A stretch of DNA of 10,306 nt from an uncultured Micrococcales bacterium (lineage in GTDB: Bacteria > Actinomycetota > Actinomycetes > Actinomycetales > Microbacteriaceae). Below the pieces are notes generated by a model. It had not been told where the DNA came from. It saw only the letters and a list, made by a program, of their open reading frames with translations, and searched no databases. The position numbers were made by a program, and so were the translations under genes. The stretch spans positions 1 to 10,306 of the forward strand of contig CAIYOE010000232.1 in assembly GCA_903927775.1 (NCBI GenBank), read 5' to 3'. The first letter of the stretch is position 1; each line of letters starts with the position of its first letter. Of this stretch, positions 1 through 6,848 are shown piece by piece.

Positions 1-3
1 AAT

Positions 4-1497
4 GTGAGTTTGCGAGACCAACTGAGTAGCGTTTATCAACGCTTTTTGCCGTTCGGTTTTTGGATTGTTACCGGCATCGCTGCTTTTCTTAGATTTTTCA
101 ACCTTGGCTCACCCAAGGCGCTCATATTTGATGAGACCTATTACATAAAAGATGCCTGGACGCTGTCGCACCTGGGTTACGAGGGCTCTTGGTTACCCGA
201 GAGCGATGCCAAGTGGGTTTCTGGGGTGTTCAGCACCTTTACGCACAGCGCTAGTTTTATCGTTCACCCTCCCCTGGGCAAATGGTTGATTGCCCTGCCC
301 ATGCTGGTCTTTGACCCAAAGAACACCTGGACCTGGCGTTTCTCAACAGCCCTGTTCGGCACCCTGGCCGTGGTTTTGATCATGTTGGTGGCTCAACGAC
401 TTTTCCAGAGTCGTTCCTCATCTGTTTTGGCGGGCATGTTTTTTGCCATCGATGGCCACGCCATTGTTTTGGCCCGCACGTCTTTGCTAGACAACTTTTT
501 GATGTTCTTTGCCTTGTTAGCGTTTTACTTTTTGATTCGCGACCGAGATGACGCCAGGGTCAAATACGCACTAAAGCGAACCCTCCGGGATGCGTCGGCG
601 CCAGAGCTGCGCGAGCACATGAGCGCTGTGATTTGGAATCGTCCTTGGTTGGTGGCCTGCGCAATTGCGCTTGGCCTAGCCACGGGCGTCAAGTGGAGCG
701 GGCTTTATTTTGCCGGTGCGTTCGGGCTTTACGTTGTGGTTAGCGAAACTTTGCTTCGCAAACGCTATGGATTCAAGAACTGGCTTTCCGAGGGCATTTT
801 GGGTCAGGGCGTTGCAACGCTTGTGCTCATGCTGCCCGCGTATGCATTGACCTACCTGGCAACCTGGACGGGCTGGATTGTGACTCAGGGAGGCTGGGAC
901 AGAAACTCAAAAGCCACCTGGTGGCAGTCTTTGATTCAGTACCACCAGGACATGTACCGATTCCATGTGAACCTGCACACACCGCATAGTTACGCCAGCA
1001 ATCCCCTGACCTGGCTTTTCATGATTCGACCCACTTCTTTCTATTACGAGTCGATTCCGGATAGCCCGGCTTGCCCGAGCATCAATGGGTGCAGCAGCGC
1101 AATCACCGCAGTGGGCAACCCTTTCATTTGGTGGGGAGCTGCGGCGGCAATCCTGTATCTGGTTGTGCACTTTGCCCGCTACGTCAACCGAACCGAGGGC
1201 ATGATTCTGCTCGGTTTTGCGGCCGGTTACGTTCCGTGGCTTTTCTTTATGCAACGCACCATCTTTGAGTTTTACGCGATTGCTTTCTTGCCATACACGA
1301 TCTTGGCTTTGGTTTATGTTCTGCGATCACTTTGGTACCGTCACAAGCCAGGCGGCGGTTTCCCATGGCGTCGCGCAATTGTCATTTACCTGATCAGCGT
1401 TGGCTTGATCAGCTTTTTCTACCTGAGCGAATGGTGGGGTTTCACCACCCCTTACTGGTACTGGCTGATCCACATGTGGTTGCCCAGTTGGATTTAG
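4..1497 (+). CDS. pmt: Protein O-mannosyltransferase (GT39, actinobacterial Pmt)
   Basis: This is a polytopic membrane glycosyltransferase of the PMT family (GT39). Family knowledge: in Actinobacteria it moves mannose from polyprenyl-phosphate-mannose onto Ser/Thr of proteins crossing the membrane by Sec, acting on the outer face. Seen here: a first membrane helix at about residues 18-33, then the loop-1 motif FDETYYIKDAW (42-52) with the Asp43-Glu44 pair expected in catalysis, HPPLGKW (88-94), ARTSLLDNF further on, and a Tyr/His-rich outer loop with YHQDMYRFH. A C-terminal PMT_4TMC-like multi-helix region follows. The length of 497 residues is normal for the family. The GTG start sits at the window edge and the frame is open upstream, so the true start could lie outside. 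It ends in tandem stops TAG-TAA. In M. tuberculosis the orthologue (Rv1002c) lies beside rsmI and near the other families seen in this window. Confidence 0.93.
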   Translation: MSLRDQLSSVYQRFLPFGFWIVTGIAAFLRFFNLGSPKALIFDETYYIKDAWTLSHLGYEGSWLPESDAKWVSGVFSTFTHSASFIVHPPLGKWLIALPMLVFDPKNTWTWRFSTALFGTLAVVLIMLVAQRLFQSRSSSVLAGMFFAIDGHAIVLARTSLLDNFLMFFALLAFYFLIRDRDDARVKYALKRTLRDASAPELREHMSAVIWNRPWLVACAIALGLATGVKWSGLYFAGAFGLYVVVSETLLRKRYGFKNWLSEGILGQGVATLVLMLPAYALTYLATWTGWIVTQGGWDRNSKATWWQSLIQYHQDMYRFHVNLHTPHSYASNPLTWLFMIRPTSFYYESIPDSPACPSINGCSSAITAVGNPFIWWGAAAAILYLVVHFARYVNRTEGMILLGFAAGYVPWLFFMQRTIFEFYAIAFLPYTILALVYVLRSLWYRHKPGGGFPWRRAIVIYLISVGLISFFYLSEWWGFTTPYWYWLIHMWLPSWI

Positions 1498-1538
1498 TAA
1501 CTGCCCTAATGCCACAGGCGGTTGTCGACTGCAGCAGT

Positions 1539-1551
1539 TAGGCTAATAAGC
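1539..1551 (+). promoter_or_regulatory. Putative -10 element for a leaderless MFS transporter mRNA
   Basis: TAGGCT at 1539-1544 fits the actinobacterial -10 pattern TAnnnT. It ends 7 nt before the GTG at 1552, so transcription would begin at or next to the start codon. No convincing Shine-Dalgarno sequence precedes the GTG and no clear -35 is visible. The promoter is inferred by pattern only. Confidence 0.45.
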
Positions 1552-2751
1552 GTGCCAACCTACAGTGTCGTATTGAAAAAACCCGGTGTCGTTCGAGTTA
1601 TTGGCTCACAACTTTTGGCCCGGTTTGCTTTTGGCATGATGAGCCTCGGCTTTGTATTTCACATCCAAAACGTTTACCACTCTTATGCATTGGCAGGCGT
1701 GGCTCTGGGGTTTGAAACCGTGGGGGCAGCTCTGGCCGGGCCTGTACTTAGCCGAAACATCGGGCGAATCGGAGTCCGCGCACTAATCTGGGGCACTTCG
1801 ATCCTCACATCCGCGCTCCTTCTGGTAATCGGCCTCGTACGAGTCAATCCGGCGCTGCTGTGTCTGGTGGCTTTGGGTGTGGGGCTTTCATCGCCCCCAA
1901 TTCAGGCCGCGGTTCGCGCAATTTACCCAACTCTGGTGTCGCGCAAAGAGCGTCAGGCGCTTTTTAGCCTGGATGCCACCTTGCAGGAACTGATCTGGAT
2001 TATCGGACCAGTGCTAGCCACCTTTGTTGCCGCGACCATCTCGCCCTTGGCCGTCATCATTCTCATGGTGTGTGTTCAGCTCTTGGGCAGTGCAACGTTT
2101 TTAGCCAACCCAGAAGTTGGAAAGGGTGATTTTCCCAAGAGTTCTGGGCGTCTCGGCGGTGTCCTCAAAAAGCCCATTGTGCTCTGGCTAATGGCAATCG
2201 GCACCCTGCTAATCGGTTCTTTCAGCGGAGTGGAAGTAGGCACAGTAGGCGCGCTCAGCAGAGGCACAGCGGGTTTGGTAATCAGCGTTTTCAGCGTCGG
2301 CAGCATTTTGGGTGGTTTCGTTATCGGGCCAAGAGCCAAAAACGCTAAAGCCTTGGTCTGGTTCACCAGCCTAATTCTGGTTGGCTACGTGCTCGCCAAC
2401 ATCATGCCAACCAATCCATGGTGGTTGGGAATGTGCTGGTTCATTAGTGGCCTTGGCATCGCTCCAGCTCTGGGGCTGATTAGCCATTCGGTGAGTCTTG
2501 TTCTTAGCCCAGCAGAGTCTGCCGAAGCATACGGCTGGATTATGACCGGACAGTTAGTTGGGTACTCCGCGGGCGCAGCCTTGGCCGGCATTGCGATCGA
2601 CACGATCGGCAACACCAGTGCCATTTGGCTGGCGACAATTTTCGAAGTCCTAACTGTTCTGGCCTGCATTTTTTCTTTGCCTTACATGCCCAGCTTGCAT
2701 CACGTTCCCACTCAAGGAATCCAAATCATCGACACCGACGAACCGGAATAA
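1552..2751 (+). CDS. MFS transporter, substrate unknown
   Basis: This encodes a 399-residue, very hydrophobic protein with about 12 predicted membrane helices, the usual size and layout of a Major Facilitator Superfamily carrier. A motif-A-like loop, GPVLSRNIGRIGVRAL, lies between helices 2 and 3, and a longer polar loop (around GKGDFPKSSGR) separates the two six-helix halves. The C-terminus is acidic (DTDEPE). I chose the GTG at 1552 over the in-frame TTG at 1522 because the ten extra residues are non-conserved in character and a -10-like hexamer ends 7 nt before the GTG, which suggests a leaderless start. It lies 54 nt after pmt and 12 nt before the YciI-like gene, so it probably heads a four-gene operon. 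Drug or metabolite export is the usual guess for such actinobacterial MFS proteins, but nothing in the sequence names a substrate. Confidence 0.85.
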   Translation: MPTYSVVLKKPGVVRVIGSQLLARFAFGMMSLGFVFHIQNVYHSYALAGVALGFETVGAALAGPVLSRNIGRIGVRALIWGTSILTSALLLVIGLVRVNPALLCLVALGVGLSSPPIQAAVRAIYPTLVSRKERQALFSLDATLQELIWIIGPVLATFVAATISPLAVIILMVCVQLLGSATFLANPEVGKGDFPKSSGRLGGVLKKPIVLWLMAIGTLLIGSFSGVEVGTVGALSRGTAGLVISVFSVGSILGGFVIGPRAKNAKALVWFTSLILVGYVLANIMPTNPWWLGMCWFISGLGIAPALGLISHSVSLVLSPAESAEAYGWIMTGQLVGYSAGAALAGIAIDTIGNTSAIWLATIFEVLTVLACIFSLPYMPSLHHVPTQGIQIIDTDEPE

Positions 2752-2763
2752 GCGGAGACTCAA

Positions 2764-3042
2764 ATGGCTATTTTTGCTGTTCAGTATTTTTACTCGGCCG
2801 ACGCCGAGGACCTCAGCCTAGTTAGACCCGCACATCGAGGATGGTTGGCCGGCAAACTTGAAGAAGGCACGCTTTTGGCAAGTGGTCCAATGGTCGATTA
2901 TCCTGGCGCTCTTTTTATCTGGAAAGCCGACTCAGTGGAGTCGCTGGCCAAGACCCTAGACCAAGACCCTTTCGACATCGCCGGTTACATTGGTGAGCGA
3001 ACAATTGGGGAATGGAATCCAGTGTTCGGACCTTTCAACTAG
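2764..3042 (+). CDS. YciI-like family protein
   Basis: This encodes a 92-residue protein of the YCII family (dimeric alpha-beta barrel, ferredoxin-like fold). Seen: the N-terminal strand MAIFAVQYFYSAD, RPAHRGWL with His24 (the His expected in the family's active-site pocket), SGPMVDYPGALFIWKAD, and DPFDIAGYI with Asp68. Length and motif order are normal. The start is well supported by GGAG at 2754-2757, 6 nt before the ATG. It sits 12 nt after the MFS gene and ends 1 nt before the aldo/keto reductase start. Most YciI proteins have no proven reaction; some relatives act in dehalogenation or degradation of aromatic compounds. Its place between a transporter and an oxidoreductase suggests small-molecule handling, which is inference. 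Confidence 0.87.
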   Translation: MAIFAVQYFYSADAEDLSLVRPAHRGWLAGKLEEGTLLASGPMVDYPGALFIWKADSVESLAKTLDQDPFDIAGYIGERTIGEWNPVFGPFN

Positions 3043-3043
3043 C

Positions 3044-3877
3044 ATGACCTTCTCTTTAGAGCAGATGCCGCTGGTAAAACTGAATAACGGCCAGGCGATT
3101 CCACAGCTGGGACTCGGTGTATACAAAGTCACCCAAAAAATCGCTGAGGTGCTCGTACTCGAGGCAATCGAACGCGGTTACCGCAGAATCGATACTGCAT
3201 CTCTATACGACAATGAACCAGAGGTGGGTTCGGCCATTCGTCGCAGCGGACTCCCTCGCGAGGAGCTCTTCCTAACCACCAAGATTTGGCATGATCACCA
3301 CGGCTACGACGACACACTCGAGGCCATAGACGAAGCCCTCGACCGCCTAAAAATCCAGTACATCGATATGCTTCTGATCCACTGGCCAGTGCCTCGACTT
3401 GGCAAGTATCTTGAGACGTGGCATGCCTTCGAAGAAGCTCAAAAATCGGGCCGGATTCACGGTATCGGTGTAAGTAACTTTGAACCTGTTCACCTGCAAA
3501 CCATCATCGATGGCAGTAATACCGTTCCCGCAATCAACCAGGTGGAACTGAACCCCGGTTTCCAACAACCGGTAGTTCGCGAGTTCAACGCAAAGCACGG
3601 AATCGCCACCGAGGCTTGGTCTCCTTTGGCGCGCGGCCGAATGAACGAACACCCGACCATCGTTGGCCTGGTTGCAAAGCACGGGAAATCCGCAGCACAG
3701 GTCGTGCTGCGTTGGCACCTGCAACTCGGCAACCTAGTAATACCCAAGACCAGTAACCCCGACCGGCTATCCGAGAACATCGATGTTTTCGGTTTTGAGC
3801 TAGATTCCTCAGACATGGCCGCCATGCTTGCCATGGACACGGGTATTCGAACCGGGCTAGACCCAAACGAGTTTTAG
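3044..3877 (+). CDS. Aldo/keto reductase (2,5-diketo-D-gluconate reductase-like)
   Basis: This encodes a 277-residue NADPH-dependent aldo/keto reductase, a cytosolic (alpha/beta)8 barrel that reduces aldehydes and ketones. The full catalytic tetrad is visible: Asp50 and Tyr55 in RIDTASLYDNE, Lys80 in TTKIWH, and His113 in LLIHWP. GIGVSNFEP (about 140-148), NQVELNPG, WSPLARGR (192-199) and the cofactor phosphate-binding stretch IPKTSNPDRLSEN (233-245) follow in normal order. I chose the ATG at 3044, 1 nt after the YciI-like stop codon, which suggests translational coupling; no strong Shine-Dalgarno is seen. The ATG at 3065 would give MPLVKLNNG, also typical for the family, and 270 residues. 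An open frame upstream to 2990 overlaps the YciI-like gene and is unlikely to be translated as part of this protein. The physiological substrate is not predictable. Confidence 0.93.
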   Translation: MTFSLEQMPLVKLNNGQAIPQLGLGVYKVTQKIAEVLVLEAIERGYRRIDTASLYDNEPEVGSAIRRSGLPREELFLTTKIWHDHHGYDDTLEAIDEALDRLKIQYIDMLLIHWPVPRLGKYLETWHAFEEAQKSGRIHGIGVSNFEPVHLQTIIDGSNTVPAINQVELNPGFQQPVVREFNAKHGIATEAWSPLARGRMNEHPTIVGLVAKHGKSAAQVVLRWHLQLGNLVIPKTSNPDRLSENIDVFGFELDSSDMAAMLAMDTGIRTGLDPNEF

Positions 3878-3918
3878 AAACTTCTTACCAAGCGTTTTAT
3901 CAACCAAAGAGAGACAAA

Positions 3919-4815
3919 ATGCGCGTACTAATAAGCGGAGCGAGCGGTCTGGTGGGCAGCGAAGTGGCCAGGCAGCTCCAGGCTCGAGGCGATGAAGCAG
4001 TGTTGTTGGTTCGTAGACCAGCAAAAACCGCGAACGAGGTTCAGTGGGACCCAACGAGTCACCAAATCCCTTCCGGTCTGATGGAAACCATCGATGCGGT
4101 TGTGAACATGGCTGGCGCCACAACGGGCAAAATCCCGTGGACCAAGTCCTACAAGGATGAGATCATTCTGAGCCGCCTAAACAGCACCCAAACCCTGGTG
4201 AACGCTATCAACGCCGCCACCAAGAAACCCAAGGTTCTGGTCAGCGGATCTGCGAGCGGAATTTACGGCGATGCGGGCTCCAGAGTACTAACTGAATCAG
4301 ACCCGAGAGGCAAGGGATTCCTGGCAGACCTAGCCAGCCAATGGGAATCGGTTGCCGGCCAGGTCGACCCATCGGTGCGCTTGATTTTGGCTCGCACCAC
4401 CATGGTCATGTCAAGAGAGCTAGGGGCCCTAGGACGGCTTTTGCCCCTGATTAAAGCTGGTGTTGGTGGACCTCTGGGAAACGGCAAGCAGTTCTGGGCA
4501 TGGATTTCGGTGGTAGACGAAGCCGCTGCGATTCTGCACCTGATCGACACTCAAAGCGCCAGCGGACCTTACAACCTAACCGCACCCGAGCCAGCCACCT
4601 GCAAACAGCTGGTAGATGCTCTTGGCAAGGCTCTCAAGCGCCCAACACTTGTCCCCGTTCCGGCGTTTGCCATGCGACTGGTCTTTGGAGAGGCGGCCGA
4701 CGAGTTGTTGTTATGCAGCCAAAACATGAGTGCCCAGAAACTTCTGGACTCGGGATACAAGTTTGTCCACCCAACATTGGCTCAGGCTGCAGCCTGGGTG
4801 GTAGGCAAGGACTAA
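3919..4815 (+). CDS. TIGR01777-family NAD(P)-dependent epimerase (YfcH/SDR39U1-like)
   Basis: This encodes a 298-residue atypical short-chain dehydrogenase. Seen: an N-terminal Rossmann motif GASGLVG (7-13), VVNMAGA (61-67), SGSASGIYGD (109-118) where the family has its conserved Tyr-Gly, GNGKQFWAWISVVDEA (187-202), and GPYNLTAPEP (216-225). A C-terminal DUF1731-like region (about 245-293) contains VPAFAMRLVFGE. Length and motif order match the TIGR01777 family, which includes E. coli YfcH and human SDR39U1. Relatives have been linked to division or plastid processes, but the substrate is unknown. An AGAGAG-type purine run at 3908-3913 lies 5 nt before the ATG. It follows the aldo/keto reductase by 41 nt and is the last gene before a strong terminator, so it likely closes the operon. 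Confidence 0.9.
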   Translation: MRVLISGASGLVGSEVARQLQARGDEAVLLVRRPAKTANEVQWDPTSHQIPSGLMETIDAVVNMAGATTGKIPWTKSYKDEIILSRLNSTQTLVNAINAATKKPKVLVSGSASGIYGDAGSRVLTESDPRGKGFLADLASQWESVAGQVDPSVRLILARTTMVMSRELGALGRLLPLIKAGVGGPLGNGKQFWAWISVVDEAAAILHLIDTQSASGPYNLTAPEPATCKQLVDALGKALKRPTLVPVPAFAMRLVFGEAADELLLCSQNMSAQKLLDSGYKFVHPTLAQAAAWVVGKD

Positions 4816-4827
4816 TCAGGCTAAAGC

Positions 4828-4861
4828 AAAACCCCGCGGTGATCTCACCGCGGGGTTTTTT
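4828..4861 (+). terminator. Strong intrinsic terminator, probably bidirectional
   Basis: A GC-rich hairpin starts with AAAACCCCGCGGT (4828-4840), has loop GATCTC, and pairs perfectly with ACCGCGGGGTTTT (4847-4859). A run of six T (4856-4861) completes a textbook Rho-independent terminator 12 nt after the epimerase stop. Read from the other strand, the stem is followed by TTTTGCTTT, so it can also end the convergent H1-like gene that stops at 4877. Confidence 0.93.
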
Positions 4862-4876
4862 GACTAACTAGGTAGA

Positions 4877-5464
4877 TTACTCAGCTTTTGGAGCAGTTTT
4901 TGGTGCGGCGGGCTTGCGAGCCGCTGGGGCCTTGGCAACAGCTGGCTTGGTAGCAGAAGCGGTCTTTGCAGGAGCCTTTGCCGCAGGCTTTGCTGCTGCA
5001 GTGGTCTTTGCTGGCGCCTTAGCGGCGGCTGGCTTTGCAGCGGCAGGCTTTGCCGCTGCTGCGGTCTTGGCAGGTGCCTTAGTTGCGGGCTTTGCCGGTG
5101 CAGTTGCTGCTGCCTTTGGAGCCGATGCCTTGGTTACCTTGGTTGCCGCTGCCTTGGTAGCTGCGGTTGCAGTCTTGCTCGCGGTCTTTACAGCGGCAGT
5201 AGCGACCTTCTCTGCTTTGGCGGTAGCCGCGGTTGCAGTCTTGCTCGCGGTCTTTACAGCGGCGGTTGCCACCTTTTCAGCCTTGGCGGTTGCCTCGGTG
5301 GCAGCCTTCTCTGCTGCCTTGGTCTTGGCGGCAACTGAAGTCTTGACTTCTTCGATTACCTCAGAGGTTTCCTTGACGACGTCGGCTGCGATTGCACCGG
5401 CTACCTTTGCTACGTCGGGCGCGTTGTTCTTGAAGATCTTCTTGATGCGGTCGAAAACTGACAC
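4877..5464 (-). CDS. Histone H1-like Ala/Lys/Pro-rich protein with tandem repeat
   Basis: This encodes a 195-residue protein of extreme composition: mostly Ala, Lys, Thr and Pro, with only two Arg. Residues 1-45 differ from the rest. MSVFDRIKKIFKNN is basic and amphipathic, followed by a mixed acidic helix with VVKETSEVIEEVK. Residues 60-81 and 82-103 (AKAEKVATAAV followed by KTASKTATAAT) are an exact 22-residue tandem repeat. Residues 112-195 are a low-complexity tail of KAPAKT, KPAAAK and similar units, like the tails of bacterial H1-like proteins and actinobacterial HupB. No transmembrane helix or signal peptide is seen. DNA binding in the nucleoid is the likeliest role, but this rests on composition alone; a membrane- or inclusion-associated role through the N-terminal amphipathic helix is possible. 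The GTG start is chosen from AAGGAA (5471-5476) 6 nt upstream. It lies 46 nt after the SepX-like gene and probably shares its transcript in part. Confidence 0.82.
   Translation of the reverse strand: MSVFDRIKKIFKNNAPDVAKVAGAIAADVVKETSEVIEEVKTSVAAKTKAAEKAATEATAKAEKVATAAVKTASKTATAATAKAEKVATAAVKTASKTATAATKAAATKVTKASAPKAAATAPAKPATKAPAKTAAAAKPAAAKPAAAKAPAKTTAAAKPAAKAPAKTASATKPAVAKAPAARKPAAPKTAPKAE
5163..5294 (-). repeat. Two tandem 66-bp direct repeats inside the H1-like gene
   Basis: The copies are at 5163-5228 and 5229-5294. The first 35 bases of each, starting GCGGTTGCAGTCTTGCTCGC, are identical; the rest differ mainly at third codon positions (for example GCAGTAGCGACC against GCGGTTGCCACC). 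Both copies encode the same 22 residues, so the unit is in frame. Silent differences in one half suggest either selection on the protein after duplication or partial homogenisation. Confidence 0.9.
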
Positions 5465-5501
5465 GATGGGTTCCTTTGTTGGGTTTTGTCGTTACCTAAT
5501 C

Positions 5502-5507
5502 AGGTTA
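5502..5507 (-). promoter_or_regulatory. Possible -10 element for the H1-like gene
   Basis: On the minus strand TAACCT (5507 to 5502) fits TAnnnT. It would start transcription near 5495, giving a leader of about 30 nt that carries the AAGGAA ribosome-binding site. It overlaps an imperfect dyad, ACCT-aatc-AGGT (5494-5505). No good -35 is seen, so read-through from the SepX-like gene may be the main source of transcript. Confidence 0.3.
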
Positions 5508-5510
5508 GCG

Positions 5511-6167
5511 CTAGATGGCGCGTCTGCGTCGAAGAATCTCGTCTAAGTTTGCGCCTACTAGGGCATCGGTTGGGTCGGCAGTTTTGCTACCTAGCAAAGG
5601 CAATTCGGTGACCTTAGCCAAAATCGGCTCTTCGAGACTACCGATGTGGCCGATGTGGATTGGAGCTGGTAAAGATGCCGGAGTCCAACTACGGTCATCT
5701 TCGATTGGAATCGCCGCTGGCTCAAGAGCCATTGCCTGGTCCACCAAAGAGGCAAAGCTAATTGGGCGACGTACCTTGTGATTCGCGTTGTGGTGCAGTA
5801 TCAAAAAGTAACGTCTGGTAGCGGCGCGATTTGCACTTACTGAAAGCCCAAAAACAAGCGCACCGCCGATAATAACCTGCCAAAGCTCGGCCATCGATGT
5901 GAGTCCGTAACCGACGGATGCCAAACTCGCTAACATTGTGAACCCAAAGAAAACCCGCGTGCGCTTGAGACGCATGGCTTGGTAGGCCATAGCCACCGTC
6001 GAGTTTTGAGGTTTCTTAGCTTGCTTTAGCGATCGGATCGCCTGAACTTTTGCGTCGCGAGCTGATTGATTACTTGACGCCATTTTGGTCCAACCAGGAA
6101 TCAGGAATGCCACCCAAAGCACAGCAGCTGCGCATAGGAGCAATCCAGTCAATCCAGAGAAGTTCAT
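5511..6167 (-). CDS. sepX: SepX/GlpR-like divisome membrane protein
   Basis: This encodes a 218-residue membrane protein. An N-terminal helix (about 6-24) ends in LIPGW and is followed by a charged Ser/Lys/Arg linker (25-71). Two further helices (about 72-90 and 96-112) are followed by a basic segment (TRRYFLILHHNANHKVRR), then a cytosolic-looking tail with SWTPASLPAP (160-169) and the C-terminus LDEILRRRRAI. This layout, and its place next to rimJ, match Rv0996 of M. tuberculosis and the SepX/GlpR family, which acts with FtsZ at the septum and, in corynebacteria, binds the gephyrin-like protein Glp. I start at the ATG at 6167 because TATCCT lies 6 nt upstream with no Shine-Dalgarno; an in-frame TTG at 6191 would add eight residues. 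The assignment rests on topology, tail motif and neighbourhood, not on an alignment. Confidence 0.68.
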   Translation of the reverse strand: MNFSGLTGLLLCAAAVLWVAFLIPGWTKMASSNQSARDAKVQAIRSLKQAKKPQNSTVAMAYQAMRLKRTRVFFGFTMLASLASVGYGLTSMAELWQVIIGGALVFGLSVSANRAATRRYFLILHHNANHKVRRPISFASLVDQAMALEPAAIPIEDDRSWTPASLPAPIHIGHIGSLEEPILAKVTELPLLGSKTADPTDALVGANLDEILRRRRAI

Positions 6168-6179
6168 ATCTTGAGGATA
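6168..6179 (-). promoter_or_regulatory. Putative -10 element for a leaderless SepX-like mRNA
   Basis: On the minus strand TATCCT (6179 to 6174) is followed by six bases, CAAGAT, and then the ATG at 6167. This is the spacing expected if transcription starts at the first base of the start codon. No Shine-Dalgarno precedes the ATG. It implies that this gene can be transcribed apart from rimJ. Confidence 0.45.
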
Positions 6180-6194
6180 TGAGGCAATCAATTG

Positions 6195-6212
6195 GAATTA
6201 ATTATTTAATTC
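6195..6212. repeat. AT-rich inverted repeat between rimJ and the SepX-like gene
   Basis: GAATTAA (6195-6201) and TTAATTC (6206-6212) form a perfect 7-bp inverted repeat around TTAT. It lies upstream of the putative -10 of the SepX-like gene. The stem has only one G-C pair and no following T-run, so it is not a terminator. It may be an operator, an UP-like promoter element or simply AT-rich intergenic DNA. Confidence 0.4.
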
Positions 6213-6233
6213 GGCGTGTTTAAAAATCTTTTG

Positions 6234-6848
6234 CTATTCCGCAAGTTTTGGGTAAATCAAAGCTGGAACTTCACCTCTGAGCCATCGATTCAAAATCCCG
6301 TTGGGTACTTCTTCGTGGGTCAGAGCGAAAACGTAGTGATCGCGCCAGGCACCATTGATGTGAATGTAGCGCTGCTTCAGCCCCTCGTAACGAAATCCTA
6401 GTTTTTGAACAACTCGGAGGCTTGGCTCGTTCTCCGGTCTTATGTCGATCTCGATTCTGTGCAATCCCAGAACTTTGAACAGGTAGTCGCTAACCAAGGC
6501 AACTGAGGTTGGCGTCACGCCTTTCCCTGCAACCTCGGCTGTCACCCAATAACCCAGGACGCAGCTGCTCACCGAACCATGCAAAATGTTTGCGACGTTG
6601 AGCTGCCCCACAACTTTCCCCTGGTATTCGATTACAAAAGGCATTCCAGATTGTTCATCGGCCGAACGAAGCAACGACCGCACCATTCCTCGAACATCGA
6701 AGGCATTAGGGGCGTAGGGGTTGGTTGCCTCCCAGGGCCGAAGCCAAGCGCGATTCGCCAGTAGGGCATGCTCCAAGGCCTTGACATCTTTCATGCGCAC
6801 CAAGCGAAGTTTGATATCGTTGTGAGTGAGCGCGAAAGACATGGCCAT
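6234..6848 (-). CDS. rimJ: RimJ/RimL-type GNAT N-acetyltransferase
   Basis: This encodes a 204-residue cytosolic GNAT acetyltransferase. Family knowledge: these enzymes move acetyl from acetyl-CoA to a protein N-terminus (RimJ on ribosomal S5 in E. coli) or to other amines. Seen: RAWLRPWEATNP (33-44), typical of the RimJ subgroup; a motif-A cofactor loop VAGKGVT (106-112); and RIEIDIRPENEPSLRVVQKL (131-150) followed by GFRYEG (151-156), the conserved C-terminal half of the fold. The length is normal. The start may be the ATG at 6848 or the ATG at 6842, which skips two residues; neither has a Shine-Dalgarno. The rimJ name comes from subgroup resemblance and from the M. tuberculosis gene order (Rv0995 beside Rv0996); the true substrate is unproven. 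It is transcribed away from the cyclo-ligase gene and heads the minus-strand cluster. Confidence 0.88.
   Translation of the reverse strand: MAMSFALTHNDIKLRLVRMKDVKALEHALLANRAWLRPWEATNPYAPNAFDVRGMVRSLLRSADEQSGMPFVIEYQGKVVGQLNVANILHGSVSSCVLGYWVTAEVAGKGVTPTSVALVSDYLFKVLGLHRIEIDIRPENEPSLRVVQKLGFRYEGLKQRYIHINGAWRDHYVFALTHEEVPNGILNRWLRGEVPALIYPKLAE

Noticed and set aside
907..1254. Minus-strand open frame of 115 codons inside pmt
   Set aside because: It lies opposite conserved Pmt sequence, has no recognisable domain, and its composition is that of an antisense shadow.
3347..3866. Several overlapping minus-strand frames inside the aldo/keto reductase gene
   Set aside because: The plus strand carries an intact enzyme with a complete catalytic tetrad; the antisense frames overlap one another and encode nothing recognisable.
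4828..4861. GC-rich hairpin considered as a mobile-element end or attachment site
   Set aside because: It has the stem, short loop and T-run of a terminator, lies between convergent gene ends, and has no second copy or target duplication in the window.
4914..5546. Long plus-strand open frame rich in Ala, Val and Phe opposite the H1-like gene
   Set aside because: It is the mirror of the Ala/Lys-rich coding repeat. It has no own ribosome-binding site, and the minus-strand frame has a good start with AAGGAA, coherent composition and a matching terminator.
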